Assembly: GCA_041391745.1 (NCBI GenBank)
Contig: JAWKNK010000001.1
Coordinates: forward strand, 1 to 64,000
Origin: JAIXWP01 sp041391745
GTDB lineage: Bacteria > Bacteroidota > Bacteroidia > Flavobacteriales_D > Sanyastnellaceae
Reading direction: 5' to 3'
DNA: 64,000 bases
Positions 35,210 to 46,227 of this stretch are shown in pieces. Below the pieces are notes generated by a model, which saw only the letters and a list, made by a program, of their open reading frames with translations, had not been told where the DNA came from and ran no database searches. The translations under genes and the position numbers were made by a program. Positions within the stretch are counted from its first letter, which is position 1. Each line of letters begins with the position of its first letter.

Positions 35210-36950
35210 ATGAAACACGCTATTGTTCTACTTTACAGTCTATTTTCTATTTCTCTTTTCGCACAAAAACAGGATGTTTTGGTGCCTTATCGCGTAGGAG
35301 AGAAAATGGGGATTTCCAATCTCAAAGGGAAGATGGTGGTGAAAGCAGCGTACGACTACGTGGAGCCGATGGGCGATAACTTGTTTAAGTTTTCCAACTA
35401 TAAAGTCACTGTGGATACCATTCGTTATGGTAGGGATCAATGGAAACTTCAAAGAACAACAACTACAACTTCTGGAGTTATTTCAGGAACAAAAGTGATT
35501 ATTCCCGAGTCGGAGGTAGCAAACTATGTGTTGACCTCAGGTGGTTTTATTGTGGGTGCTAAGTCCCGTTATTCGAAGGATGGAGCTTTGTTTTTTAATA
35601 AAAATGGTGAACGTATTGTCCATGACAAAGTGCTCTCTTTTCGATTTGTAGATTTCGATGATACGGGTATCGTAAAAAAAGGAAAGCACGCGGCTTTAAT
35701 CATTGCCTTTGCAGATGAAACTTACAACATTCTGGACTTTCAAAACAGTACTCAGAAGTCGAAATGGATGTTTGAGAAAAATGTTTCTCAACTGAGATTA
35801 GAAGGAGATTATGCGGACCAGATTTCTTCGTGTTCAGTTTTGTGGATGAGAATTACCAATCAAAAGTGTTCAGTCTTTTCTACGATGAGTCCATTGACGA
35901 GCCTGAAGATGTCTGATTTTGCACATACGCAGAGGAAAGAGTGAACGAAGGGGATTTGTATGGAGGTGACGGAACTTATGTGATGGAGGCTTCTCCGGGT
36001 GATTTTATTCCAGACGCCATTCCTCCTATGGAGGCGGGGGATTATCCTAGAAGTGTGAAACCAGTGGAAGTAAAAAGGTGGAACCTACCGTTTTTGGCGA
36101 CACAAAAAAGGATGGGTTGATTGCAGGTGGAAAGAAGATTGATTTAGGAGTTGATGGCGAAGGATATCTCGCAGACAGATATGCGCAGTTTCAGCGCTTT
36201 CCTGTGATTTATAAATCTCAAGGTAAGTATGGAATTGTATATTCCGATACGGTAGTTGGAAGAACAGAATATGATAGTCTTGTTTATGTGAAAGGCAATG
36301 TACCTCGTCAAGGCGAGGTTCATTTTTACCTAGCGGGAAAAAAGCAAGAGGATGGAAAATTGAAGTTCGGTTTGATCAGCAAAGAAGGAGAAGTGGTGTT
36401 CCCATTTGTTTATGATGAGTTGATTCCAAATTTGAAAGAGATTGCTCAAATTGAAAACGAAAAAACTGTCCGACACGGACTCTTTGGTGATTCGTGTAAA
36501 GAGTTTTCTGCCTGGGATTTAGGATGGAATACTGATTTATCAGGAAATTATTTTTCAGCTTTAATAAATGGAAAATGGGGTATAATCACTTTAGAAGGAG
36601 AAACGATATTACCATTTGAGTATGATCAAATATTCAACACTTTCAATTTCGACATCATTGGAGAATAACAACTTTCAATATTTACAGAAAATGGAAAAGA
36701 TATTCAGAATCCACAACAAAAAGATAGAAAGTAATTCAGGAGCAGTTTCAATTTATTCCGTCTTCTATTACACCAACTACAATAATAATCCGATTGAAAC
36801 TCTTCAATCTTGCCACGCAGGACAACTTTATCATTGCCTACAAGAAGACGGGAAGCATTATTTGAAGAAGTAAAACAGAGATTTTATCGATCGCGAAACT
36901 AGTTCGACGAGAAGCCATTTTGTATGGGTTACCTAAAGAAAATGCAGAGG
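35210..36950 (+). CDS. Secreted WG-repeat protein (frameshifted)
   Basis: Signal peptide MKHAIVLLYSLFSISLFAQK. WG-type repeats follow: KMGISNLKGKMVVKAAYDYV, KYGIVYSDTVVGRTEYDSLV, KFGLISKEGEVVFPFVYDEL and GKWGIITLEGETILPFEYDQ. Each has a G-(W/I/L)-I-x ... G-x-x-V/I-x-P-x-Y-D core, known from Bacteroidota and others as surface or periplasmic repeat proteins of unclear role. Shifts occur near 35815, 35920 and 36075, and again near 36670, after which TENGKDIQNPQQKDRK and further C-terminal residues continue to about 36950. It starts 17 bases after the kinase gene. Confidence 0.65.
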
Positions 36951-37430
36951 AATAGGTTGTTTGCTACAACAGGCAAGTGTATTATCCATTGGTATAGTCT
37001 CCTGGTAGTTTCCAAAATGAGTTACTGTATTGTATTTAAGACGTTTTTGCATATCCTTTGAGTTCACCATTTTTTTACCGAAAAGTGTAGAGTTCTGTAT
37101 TTGGTTGAATTCAATTTTTACCCAATCATGCAAGTTTAGATTTATCGCTAAGTTGAATATAAAGTCTTTTGACTTAGGTTTTTCTTTCGTAGTTACCGAG
37201 CAATGGATGTTTTATTTGGTATGATGTCGTGCCATTTGAATTGGTGTAAGGCACTAGTTCTATGGTGTAGCCTATTGACTGCGTATGGTCATTTGAATAA
37301 AATAAAACTGACGCAGGTCTCTGTTCAGGAGCGTTTTTCAAGTAGTCAAAACCACAAGCTTTGCATGGTTCTTCAAAGTTTAATTTGATTTGCAATACCC
37401 CAAGTTGGCGCAAATAAGAAATATGAATAC
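36933..37430 (-). pseudogene. Broken hypothetical gene
   Basis: Two minus-strand frames (37174-37413: FEEPCKACGFDYLKNAPEQR, SIGYTIELVPYTNSNGTTSY; 36933-37133: WVKIEFNQIQNSTLFGKKMV) probably belong to one gene with a shift near 37150. It is convergent with the WG-repeat gene. No family recognised; similar polar sequence to an exported protein. Confidence 0.35.
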
Positions 37431-37469
37431 GATTAGATTTTTCGTTCAGTAAGTATATTTAGTATTTCC

Positions 37470-38384
37470 GTTTTTAATTTGATTGTACTCGTGGGCGGAA
37501 CAATTCAGGAGGTAAGAAAGGATGAAAATAGTATTCATCCAAATTGAGTTGTTCCATTATAAGTGTTCGCAAATTTGGTTGATAATTGAAACCCAAAAAC
37601 TTCGCTCCCAAAGTTTGAAAAGTGCAGACCATAGACTTGTGCTTGAGACAGAAATACACCAGTCGGCTCAAAAAAGCAGGCGAAATACCCAAAGAGTAGG
37701 GGTTCATTTTTGTTATTGTTGAAAATTGAAACCAATTGATAGACGGCTTTATTAGTATTGAATCATACGCTAAGAATAGTACTTGTTGGAAAGATTGAAG
37801 ATAGATCAAATTCACCAAAGGGGATGGGATGTAGCCGTTGACCAAGACCCACACTCAACAATCTTTTTTCATTAAAAATAATCCAGTCTAAATTGAAGCC
37901 TTTAAATCCTACTCGACTTACGTGATAATTGCCCTTAGGTAAATATATAGCGCAATTGGTATTCCTACAGAAAGTCTAACAACTCCTCGATATCGCTGTA
38001 TTTTCTAGCTACAATGTATGGATAGTTTAAGGTAGTATCTGAGGTCAATAGTAATATTCTTTGGTACAGAATAAGTTTCTTTGCAAAGTTTGTCTACAAA
38101 GGGCCAATCATAGAAAAGTCATGTTTCCCAGCCAGAACCTACCGGAATATAGTTTTCAGCATCACCTTTCTTTGAATAGTATCTTGCAATTAAAGTGACA
38201 TCTCGATATGACCGATCAATTTTAAGAGTTGCAGGTAGATAGATTTGACTTGTGTCGTAGGATTGAAATATCACGTGGAGTGGTCTTCGAGTAACAAAAC
38301 GTTTGTGAGGCGCTATGCGTCATCGTTGCGCACGACGAAAACAATACAGATAAACAAAAGAGCTAATAGGGTTTTTAATTTCAT
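37470..38384 (-). CDS. Hypothetical exported protein (frameshifted)
   Basis: The start MKLKTLLALLFICIVFVV at 38384 is a signal peptide. Joined frames give IFQSYDTSQIYLPATLKIDR, DVTLIARYYSKKGDAENYIP, DFSMIGPFVDKLCKETYSVP, then MWVLVNGYIPSPLVNLIYLQ and LGAKFLGFNYQPNLRTLIME, ending at about 37474. Four or more shifts. About 300 residues. No domain recognised. Confidence 0.35.
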
Positions 38385-38452
38385 GGCTAAAAGTTGATCA
38401 CAAATATAATATAAGCGCGTTGCTTTATCAGATGCTTAAGCAGGTGTGGAAC

Positions 38453-39388
38453 TTAAACCGGATTGAGCATTTGAGCCTTGGATGATACTTTTGGTAGGAG
38501 AGGGAGGATTTTTGATTGAATCTCAACTTGCAGGAGTTCAAGTACTTTTTTCTTTACAAAATGAGTATGCACTACTAATCCAACACTTCGGAACGGCACC
38601 GGTTCAACGAAGTGGCTCACGCGTCGCTTTTCCTTTTCAGTAAGATCTATTGCTGCTAAATAAGGTAGAAGTGTAGAGGCTTTACTCGCATTTACAAATC
38701 GCAACAAACTGTCAATAGACCCTGCCTTGTATTTGAAGTTGAGTTTATTGATGAGTTGTTTATTATGGTAATCGCACAGTTCGAGAACTTGCGTGCGCAT
38801 GCAATGACCTTCTTCGAGCAAGCATAAATTACTTAAATCAAGGTCCTTTACGTCTGCTTTTTTTTTGTGTTTGTGTGCAGTGTCATAAAAGACAAAAGGC
38901 TCATCATAGAGATGATGCTCCACAATTTCTTTGTCATTTACGGGAATGGAAATGATGCCTATATCGAGGTCGCGGGATTTTATCAATCGCATGATTTCTT
39001 CTGTGGTGTGCTCCTTAACCTCTATATTCAAGTTGGGAAATTTCTCAGCGAAGTCGGGTAAGAATAAGGGTAGAAGAAATGGAGCAATAGTGGGAATTAC
39101 AGCGATGTTTAATTTCCCTTTCACTTCTCCCTTTAATTGGTTGGCGATTTCATCGAGGCTTTCAATTTCTTTGGAAATTTTCTTTATCTGTTCTAGAATT
39201 ATTTTTCCCTCCGTGGTGACCGTCAATGGCTTTTTCTTTCTATCAAAAATGAGCACTCCAATTTCATCTTCAAACTTCGAAATCATAGTGCTTAAGGTGG
39301 ATTGGGAGATAAAAGATTTCTCCGCTGCCTTTTCATAATGGCGTGTTTCGGCCAGTGCAAGGATATATTGAAACTGTTGAATGTTCAT
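38453..39388 (-). CDS. oxyR: LysR-type peroxide sensor OxyR
   Basis: 311 residues. An N-terminal winged helix (FQYILALAETRHYEKAAEKS, QSTLSTMISKFEDEIGVLIF) is followed by a LysR substrate domain. The segment LLEEGHCMRTQVLELC carries Cys196 and Cys205, with the same spacing of nine as the redox pair Cys199/Cys208 of E. coli OxyR. Oxidation to a disulfide would turn it into an activator. It is divergent from katG, its usual target, with a 97-base gap. No frameshift. Confidence 0.92.
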   Translation of the reverse strand: MNIQQFQYILALAETRHYEKAAEKSFISQSTLSTMISKFEDEIGVLIFDRKKKPLTVTTEGKIILEQIKKISKEIESLDEIANQLKGEVKGKLNIAVIPTIAPFLLPLFLPDFAEKFPNLNIEVKEHTTEEIMRLIKSRDLDIGIISIPVNDKEIVEHHLYDEPFVFYDTAHKHKKKADVKDLDLSNLCLLEEGHCMRTQVLELCDYHNKQLINKLNFKYKAGSIDSLLRFVNASKASTLLPYLAAIDLTEKEKRRVSHFVEPVPFRSVGLVVHTHFVKKKVLELLQVEIQSKILPLLPKVSSKAQMLNPV

Positions 39389-39444
39389 CTATTTTGTCAA
39401 TATTGGGTTCGAAAATATAGTTTTTATAGAAGAACTCCAAATTC

Positions 39445-39452
39445 TAGTTTTG
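39445..39452 (+). promoter_or_regulatory. Probable -7 box of the katG promoter
   Basis: TAGTTTTG matches the Bacteroidota -7 consensus TAnnTTTG and lies 34 bases before the katG start. No clear TTTG -33 is seen at the right distance, which would fit a promoter that depends on an activator such as OxyR. Confidence 0.45.
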
Positions 39453-39485
39453 TCATCAAATTGTATAACAAACTTCATTTTAACC

Positions 39486-41774
39486 ATGAAAAAAATATTT
39501 ACACTCTCATTCGTGGCTTTAGCATTTTTGGCTCAAGCACAACCTTCATCAGAGGCGGGTGGATGTCCATTTCACATGGGCGCTGCACCTAAAGCTGACG
39601 CCGCTACAACAGAAGGAAATTTGGATAAAGAACCAATGCATAAGTCGGGAACGACCAACAATGATTGGTGGCCGAATCAATTGGACTTGTCGGTTTTGAG
39701 ACAACATTCAAACATGTCGAACCCAATGGGGGAAACATTTGATTATAAAGCTGCTTTCAATAGTCTTGATCTGGCTGCTGTAAAAAAGGACATCGCAGAT
39801 GTATTGACACAATCACAAGATTGGTGGCCGGCTGATTTCGGAAACTATGGTCCATTGTTTATCCGCATGGCATGGCACAGCGCAGGAACATATCGTTCAG
39901 GCGATGGTCGTGGAGGTTCTCGTGATGGACAACAACGTTTCGCTCCGTTGAACAGTTGGCCAGACAATGCCAATTTGGATAAGGCGAGAAGATTACTTTG
40001 GCCTATCAAACAAAAGTATGGTGCGAAAATTTCGTGGGCAGATTTGATGGTGCTGGCAGGTAATGTTGCACTTGAAACTATGGGATTCGAAACCATTGGA
40101 TTCAGTGGAGGTAGAGAAGATGTGTGGGAACCAGAAAGCAATGTGTACTGGGGATCAGAGTCAAAGTGGTTGGAAAACAATCGCTATGCTGATGGTCGCA
40201 AATTGGAGAATCCACTAGCTGCTGTTCAAATGGGATTGATCTATGTAAACCCTGAAGGACCAGATGGCAATCCAGACCCTAAGGCTGCCGCGTTTGATAT
40301 CCGTGAAACGTTTGGAAGAATGGGAATGAATGATGAAGAAACGGTAGCATTGATTGCCGGTGGTCACACTTTCGGTAAAACACATGGTGCTGGTCCTGCA
40401 TCGAATGTAGGTCCAGAACCCGAAGCGGCGCCTATCGAAGAACAAGGATTAGGATGGTCCAGCTCATACAAATCAGGAAAAGGAGCGGATGCCATTACTT
40501 CAGGATTGGAAGTAATTTGGACAGCTACTCCAGCTGAATACAGTCATTTCTTTTTCAAGAGTCTATTTGAAAATGAATGGGAATTGGTGAAAAGCCCTGC
40601 TGGTGCGCATCAATGGCAAGCAAAAAATCCTAAGGTGATGGTTCCGGATGCTTTTGATCCTAATAAAATGCACAAGCCAACGATGCTAACTACAGATTTA
40701 TCCTTGCGCTTTGATCCTACCTATGAAAAAATTTCTCGTAAATTTTATGAAAACCCTGCCGAGTTCGATAAGGCTTTTGCTCGTGCATGGTATAAGCTTA
40801 CACACCGTGATATGGGACCAAAAGCATTGCATTTGGGACCTGAGGTGCCAAAGGAAGAATTCATTTGGCAAGATCCTATTCCGGCGTTGACATACGCTGT
40901 GGTGAATGAAGCGGATATTGAAAATTTGAAGTCGAGCATTTTGAAATCAGGTTTGACCATTAGTGAATTGGTGTCTACCGCATGGGCTTCTGCTTCTACA
41001 TTCCGCGGCACTGATTTCAGAGGAGGAGCAAATGGAGCGCGTATTCGTTTGGAACCACAAGTGAGTTGGGAAGTAAATAATCCAACACAATTGAAAAAAG
41101 TGCTTGGTGTGTTAGAAGGAATTCAAAAAGAGTTCAATAAAAACAGCAAGGACAGAAAGATTTCAATGGCCGATATGATTGTGCTTGGCGGAGTAGTGGG
41201 TGTAGAAGAAGCAGCAAAGAAAGCTGGACATCCAACCAAAGTGGCCTTCACACCTGGTCGTACAGATGCAACGCAAGAAATGACAGATGTAAATTCATTT
41301 GGAGTACTTGAGCCAATGGCAGATGGTTTCCGCAACTATCTGAAAACACAATATACTTTCTCAACTGAAGAGTTGTTGGTAGACAAAGCCCAGCTATTGA
41401 CGCTAACAGCGCCAGAGATGACGGTATTAGTTGGAGGTATGCGATCGATGGGAATTACCTATGATAATTCAAACACGGGTATTCTTACGAATAATCCAGG
41501 AGCTTTGACAAATGATTTCTTTGTAAATCTCTTGGACATGAAATACAAGTGGGTGGCAACCGATAATAGCAAAGAGAAGTTTGAAATTCGCGATAGAGCT
41601 ACCGATAAAGTTGTTTGGACCGCGACTCGTGCCGATCTAATTTTTGGCTCAAATTCTGAACTTAGAGCACTTGCAGAAGTGTATGGTTCATCAGATGCCA
41701 ATGCGAAATTTGTAGAGGATTTTGTGGCAGCATGGGTGAAAGTGATGAATTTGGATAGATACGATTTGAAATAA
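39486..41774 (+). CDS. katG: Catalase-peroxidase KatG with an N-terminal signal peptide
   Basis: 762 residues from ATG at 39486. The distal heme site is RMAWHSAGTYR (Arg127, Trp130, His131), the proximal His294 is in AGGHTFGKTHG, and Tyr253 (GLIYVNPEG) and Met279 (FGRMG) are at the spacing of the Trp-Tyr-Met crosslink that gives catalase activity. Both duplicated peroxidase halves are present (the C-terminal half from about residue 440). It removes hydrogen peroxide. The start MKKIFTLSFVALAFLAQAQP is a signal peptide, so the enzyme is likely periplasmic, unlike the usual cytoplasmic KatG. Regulated by the divergent OxyR in all likelihood. Intact. Confidence 0.95.
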   Translation: MKKIFTLSFVALAFLAQAQPSSEAGGCPFHMGAAPKADAATTEGNLDKEPMHKSGTTNNDWWPNQLDLSVLRQHSNMSNPMGETFDYKAAFNSLDLAAVKKDIADVLTQSQDWWPADFGNYGPLFIRMAWHSAGTYRSGDGRGGSRDGQQRFAPLNSWPDNANLDKARRLLWPIKQKYGAKISWADLMVLAGNVALETMGFETIGFSGGREDVWEPESNVYWGSESKWLENNRYADGRKLENPLAAVQMGLIYVNPEGPDGNPDPKAAAFDIRETFGRMGMNDEETVALIAGGHTFGKTHGAGPASNVGPEPEAAPIEEQGLGWSSSYKSGKGADAITSGLEVIWTATPAEYSHFFFKSLFENEWELVKSPAGAHQWQAKNPKVMVPDAFDPNKMHKPTMLTTDLSLRFDPTYEKISRKFYENPAEFDKAFARAWYKLTHRDMGPKALHLGPEVPKEEFIWQDPIPALTYAVVNEADIENLKSSILKSGLTISELVSTAWASASTFRGTDFRGGANGARIRLEPQVSWEVNNPTQLKKVLGVLEGIQKEFNKNSKDRKISMADMIVLGGVVGVEEAAKKAGHPTKVAFTPGRTDATQEMTDVNSFGVLEPMADGFRNYLKTQYTFSTEELLVDKAQLLTLTAPEMTVLVGGMRSMGITYDNSNTGILTNNPGALTNDFFVNLLDMKYKWVATDNSKEKFEIRDRATDKVVWTATRADLIFGSNSELRALAEVYGSSDANAKFVEDFVAAWVKVMNLDRYDLK

Positions 41775-41799
41775 TCTATTTTGCAATAAATTTTAAAAA

Positions 41800-41821
41800 G
41801 GGTATGTCGAAAGGCATACCC
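41800..41821 (+). terminator. Terminator after katG
   Basis: A stem of GGGTATG with CATACCC around an eight-base loop, followed by ATTTTATTTTT. It lies 25 bases past the katG stop. Confidence 0.8.
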
Positions 41822-41917
41822 ATTTTATTTTTCGTATTTCAAGATTTCGATAATCAAGAGTTTGACCCTTTTTTAATTTCTGTCGTCATATTTTTCCGCT
41901 ATTAAATCAGAAAAGTT

Positions 41918-43135
41918 ATGACCGCAACTGAAAAAACAGCTCCTAATCAAGGAGATACCCATCAAAAGAGCATGGTCTTTCATCAAGAGGAAAAGATCAA
42001 ACTACTCAGTCCGAAAGCAGCCGTAATTCTCAAACAATATTTATTTGAGCATCTTTATTTGCCTCAAATGAATAGCTTTAAATCTTTGAAGCAGTTGGAT
42101 TTTTCCAAGCTTTCATTGAATAAAAAAGAAGCACTCTTATTCGAACAATTAGAGTCGGAGTTTCAGGAGTATTTGGACGATATCCGATATCTCTATCTCG
42201 ATGGACCCAAGACATTTTTAAAAGAAGGATGCAGCCTTGTAGCGCGAGTAGGAAAAAAAATGGAAAAAAGCCTTTCCTTGGAAAAGATTTTATCGGAATT
42301 AACCTTGCGTTCCAATGAATTTGCTTGCGTGTTTGACATAGATAATCAAAAGCTGACACCAATAGATGACAGGGTTGAAGATGTATTAGCTATTTCAGAA
42401 GGAATATTTTCGGAAAATATCTTGTGGGGTGCCAAGAATGTCAACCTGTATACCGATGAAAGAGATATGCCACATATTATGCGCTATATGGCTCTCGGAA
42501 TCATAACTATCTCCACTCCAGGAATGACCTATGAAATGGTAAAGGATGGGTTTTCATTTAACTATCGTCTGAATACTGACAATTGTTTTAACGCTGATAT
42601 GCAGAAATTAAAACAAGTGATGATTCAACAAAGAAATATTCCTGTTTATGAGAAAAGAGGAAATAGTATGATATTGTCGAAACTGCTCTGCATTATGGAA
42701 GTTCGAGATGTAAATGAGTTTAGAACAGTATATCCGAGGTTCAATGCATTGCCTGTGTTCTCAAGCAAAATGAACACGCTTCTTTATCTGTATAATTCCA
42801 TTGTTTTGGATTTATCATATAAATTTATTTTAATGCTTAATGAAAAGTATGTGACGGATAGAAGTCGACATGTTTGTGAGAATATCAATAAAAAGTTGAA
42901 GCAATACGGAATCAACAAATTTGAATACACGGAGGGTAAGGTTTCAGATTGTTTTGGCAAAACCATTCGATTGAAATTGGCACAAGCCGTGGATGAATGG
43001 CAAATGAATCAAAACACCACGAAGTATTATATTGATAGGGAAGCGGTAATTGCGGCTGAAGAAATGGGATTGATTCCCCTACCACCCGTTGTAGAACATT
43101 TGACTTATCAATTGATGCAGGAGGGATTGGTTTAA
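41918..43135 (+). CDS. Hypothetical protein, 405 aa, possible PAS-like sensor
   Basis: Intact, with no signal peptide or membrane segment. A helical N-terminus (LSPKAAVILKQYLFEHLYL ... FEQLESEFQEYLDDIRY) is followed by a region (about 130-245) with FACVFDIDNQKLTPIDDRVE, ENILWGAKNVNLYTDERDMP and GFSFNYRLNTDN, spaced like a PAS-type ligand domain, and a C-terminal helical part (KYVTDRSRHVCENINKKLKQ). No DNA-binding motif or kinase domain is clear. It has its own terminator on each side. I cannot name the family. Confidence 0.55.
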   Translation: MTATEKTAPNQGDTHQKSMVFHQEEKIKLLSPKAAVILKQYLFEHLYLPQMNSFKSLKQLDFSKLSLNKKEALLFEQLESEFQEYLDDIRYLYLDGPKTFLKEGCSLVARVGKKMEKSLSLEKILSELTLRSNEFACVFDIDNQKLTPIDDRVEDVLAISEGIFSENILWGAKNVNLYTDERDMPHIMRYMALGIITISTPGMTYEMVKDGFSFNYRLNTDNCFNADMQKLKQVMIQQRNIPVYEKRGNSMILSKLLCIMEVRDVNEFRTVYPRFNALPVFSSKMNTLLYLYNSIVLDLSYKFILMLNEKYVTDRSRHVCENINKKLKQYGINKFEYTEGKVSDCFGKTIRLKLAQAVDEWQMNQNTTKYYIDREAVIAAEEMGLIPLPPVVEHLTYQLMQEGLV

Positions 43136-43143
43136 ATAAAAAA

Positions 43144-43168
43144 AGGGCCATCCTTTTGAGATGGCCCT
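43144..43168. terminator. Bidirectional terminator
   Basis: Perfect 9-bp stem AGGGCCATC / GATGGCCCT with a seven-base loop, preceded by a run of A. It sits between the ends of two convergent genes (41918-43135 and 43183-46085). Confidence 0.8.
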
Positions 43169-43182
43169 CCTAAGAAGAAAAA

Positions 43183-46085
43183 TTACTGTTTGATCAGTCG
43201 CATATTATGTTGATTTCCTTTGTAATCAAGGTTAACAACATAAACTCCTTCTGTGTATTCCTGAATGTTCAGGGTAGTGATAAGTGTGTTTAGTAGTTGG
43301 CGCTCAATCATTTTCCATTCATGTCATAAATGGTCATAATCGTTCCAGGTGCAATACCTGAAACTATAACTTCTGTTTGAGCTGGATTAGGGTAGATTTT
43401 AGAATTGAGGTTCAACTCCTCCACGTTGGTGATGATAGAAAATACTTCTGAAGTAGCCGAGCAATCGCCATTTGAAACTACTACGTAGTAATCACCAGGC
43501 GCAGTAGATAAAAGTGTTTGACCTGTTTCACCTTCCATCAATTCACCGTTGAAGTACCATTGGTTTCCTGTATTTGAACTGCTCACCATTCCTCCGAAGA
43601 ATGAAGTGATTACAGGGACTTCTGGGGTTTGATTTACTACAATTTCAATGCTTGTTGAAGCCGAACAAATTCCACCGTTATTACCTGTGGCTGTGTAGGT
43701 AGTAGTTTCCATAGGCATAAAGGCGACGTTATTTACAACATCATTGTCCCAAGTAATGGTAGTGCTTCCTGTTGCGAAAAGGGTGACCTCTTCTCCTGAA
43801 CAAATTTCCTCTACGGAAGCGAAAATTTGTGGAGCGTTCGGTAGTTCATTTACTACAACCTCAATGCTTGAAGAAGAAGTACAATTAGTACCATTGTTCG
43901 CTTCTACGCTATAGGTCATTGTTTCATTTGGTGTGAAAGCAACACCGTTTTCAATTCCATTATCCCAGGTGTAAGAGTCGTTTCCTGAAACGCTTAATGT
44001 AACTGATTCTCCAGCGCAGATTTCAGTAGAAGAAGCAATAATTTCAGGAGTTGCTGCAATGCTATTTACGGTAATTGTTACCATGTCTTCGGCAGAACAA
44101 ATTCCACCGTTTGATGCTGTTACTGTATAGGTGTACGTTTCACTTGGAGCAAAAGCTTCATTGTTTGTTACTCCATTGTCCCAAGAGATAGAAGTAGCTC
44201 CACTCGCAGAAAGCGTAATCATTTCACCTTCACAAATGGTTTGATCTTGAGAAGCAAGTATAAGTTCAACACCTTGAACATCGACTTCAAATGTAGAAGT
44301 GTAATTGAAGTTGTCGTCCACAGCTACAATCGATACAGTTACTGTTCCTAGAATATTATTTGAAAGGTTGTTGATGGATAAAGAATAGTTGCCCGAACCT
44401 TCATTAATCACCATGATGTCTGAATCATCAACGATGGCTTGGTTGCCGCTTGTAGCGTAAACGTCAGTAATATTTCCTCCGTTGTTTGACACAGAGAAAC
44501 TCACTGTGCTTAATCCATCTGTTTGGCAAATGGCTTGGGCGCTTACCGCTGAAATCGTTGCGTCGTCATCTAGATTAGTTACATTGACTGTGAAAGCAGA
44601 AAGTGAATTGTAATTGGCGTCAGCAGAGCTTGCACTCAAAGTTAAAGTTGTTACTGTATTTCCGTCATCCGCCGAATCATCCAATCCTTGCACAGTTATG
44701 TATTGAGGAGTATTCCAGTTTGCACTGGTGAATGTAAGCGTAGCAGGAGAGAAGCTGATTTCAGATGGATTAGAACTTGAAATGCTGATAGTAACATCCG
44801 CTGATGGTTGGGTATTCAAGGTAACAGGAATGCTGTTAGTGCTTCCCATTTCACTTACTTGATAGCTCGTATTAGCAGCTGCGAATCCAGGGTATGCAAC
44901 GGCGTTGTACGCTCTTGAGTAAATTCCTTGAGAATCACCTTGGAATCCATTTCCTGCCCAAGCTGTTACAAAACCTCCATTTGGAAAAACAGCCAAAGCC
45001 ACATATTCTTGATTACCTGCATTGGTCGCATTCAACTGAAGTAAGCCACTGTTGCTTTCGTTGTAGTTGCTTCCTGATATGACATAAGCTTCATTTCCAT
45101 TTGGATTGGTGTATCCACCAGTACGGATAGATTTGGTGACAAGGAAATCTCCATTGTCATATAGGTGACATTCAATATTATCATACCAATCATTTCCTCC
45201 ACCAGACAGAAGTTGAGAATTATTCACGATGGTAGATCCACTTGCTGAAAGAATCCAAAGTCTCATATAACGGTTGGAAGAAGTTGTACCGTGAGTGGTA
45301 ACAATCATTACTTCGCTTTCTGCATTTCCTTCAGCGTCTAGATCGGACCCTACGTTCAATTCTGAGTCAACATACCATAATGTTTGTTCGGGTATTTCAG
45401 CTAAAAAAGAAGATGAGAATGTTTTTCTCATAATGTTGCGGTAGTAATCGCAGCATCCTGAAACCAAAATGTATTGATGGTAAATAATAGTCATTCTGCC
45501 ATCTGGGTGGATCACGACATTTGGCTCGCTATAGTTTACACCAGCAGATTCTGTAACTAATACTTGAGAATTGATCCAATCGCTGGTGCCTAGGTTATAT
45601 CCTCTTAAATAGATTTGAGAGTTGTTTGCCGTTCCATTGTAGGCAAATACGAGTGAATCGCCATTGATATCCATGTCAAAGTTCTCAATGTTATTGAGCA
45701 CTGTTACTTCTGTTTCCAGAGAGTTGTCAGGATTGATAATGGTGAATTTCAAATTGTTGCCTGTGTTTTCAATATAGCTCAACACGAATTTTCCATCCTC
45801 CCAGTATTGAGCAACCATCAATTTAGAATTATCTGAATTGATTGTAATCTCGTCAGAAATGGCTTGGTGGTTACTATTATATCTGCGCGCTTTGATAGCA
45901 CCAGAATAAGAATTCATTGTCCAAAATATGATGTAGTTGCCGTCGTCGTCCGCGGCTATAACCGGACAATATTGATTTGATGCAACATCAGTATTAACAA
46001 GTTGCTCCAAAGAAACTGGGTCCAGCGTTTGAGAGAAACTTGAAATAGAAGCAAATAAAAAAGTAAATAGTAGAAATTTATTCAT
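43183..46085 (-). CDS. T9SS-exported adhesin-like protein (one frameshift near the end)
   Basis: Signal peptide MNKFLLFTFLFASISSFSQT, then about 380 residues of a delta-60-repeat-like or beta-propeller-type domain (GKFVLSYIENTGNNLKFTI, GGFVTAWAGNGFQGDSQGIY), a Calx-beta-type region (VTISISSSNPSEISFSPATL, about 430-510), and three tandem Ig-like repeats of the form QTICEGEMITLSASG ... SWDNGV ... YTVTASNGGICSA. The main frame stops at 43308 after MTIYDMNGK. A shift there restores MIERQLLNTLITTLNIQEYT, EGVYVVNL and a stop at 43183, completing a type A T9SS sorting domain. Roughly 967 residues. Surface or secreted role, probably adhesion. Confidence 0.8.
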
Positions 46086-46227
46086 CGATAAAAATTATGT
46101 GATTGAGGGGGCAAATTACATAGAAATATTTTTTTTGCTAAATCAAATGAATATGTGTTGTATTTATTAGGATATGTGCCAACCTTAGGAATATGGGCTT
46201 ATTTTCGCTAAATAATTCATCTTGAGG

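Noticed and set aside
43308..43310. T9SS protein truncated without a sorting domain
   Set aside because: One base shift restores a complete sorting domain with a stop at 43183, so truncation is probably a sequence error.
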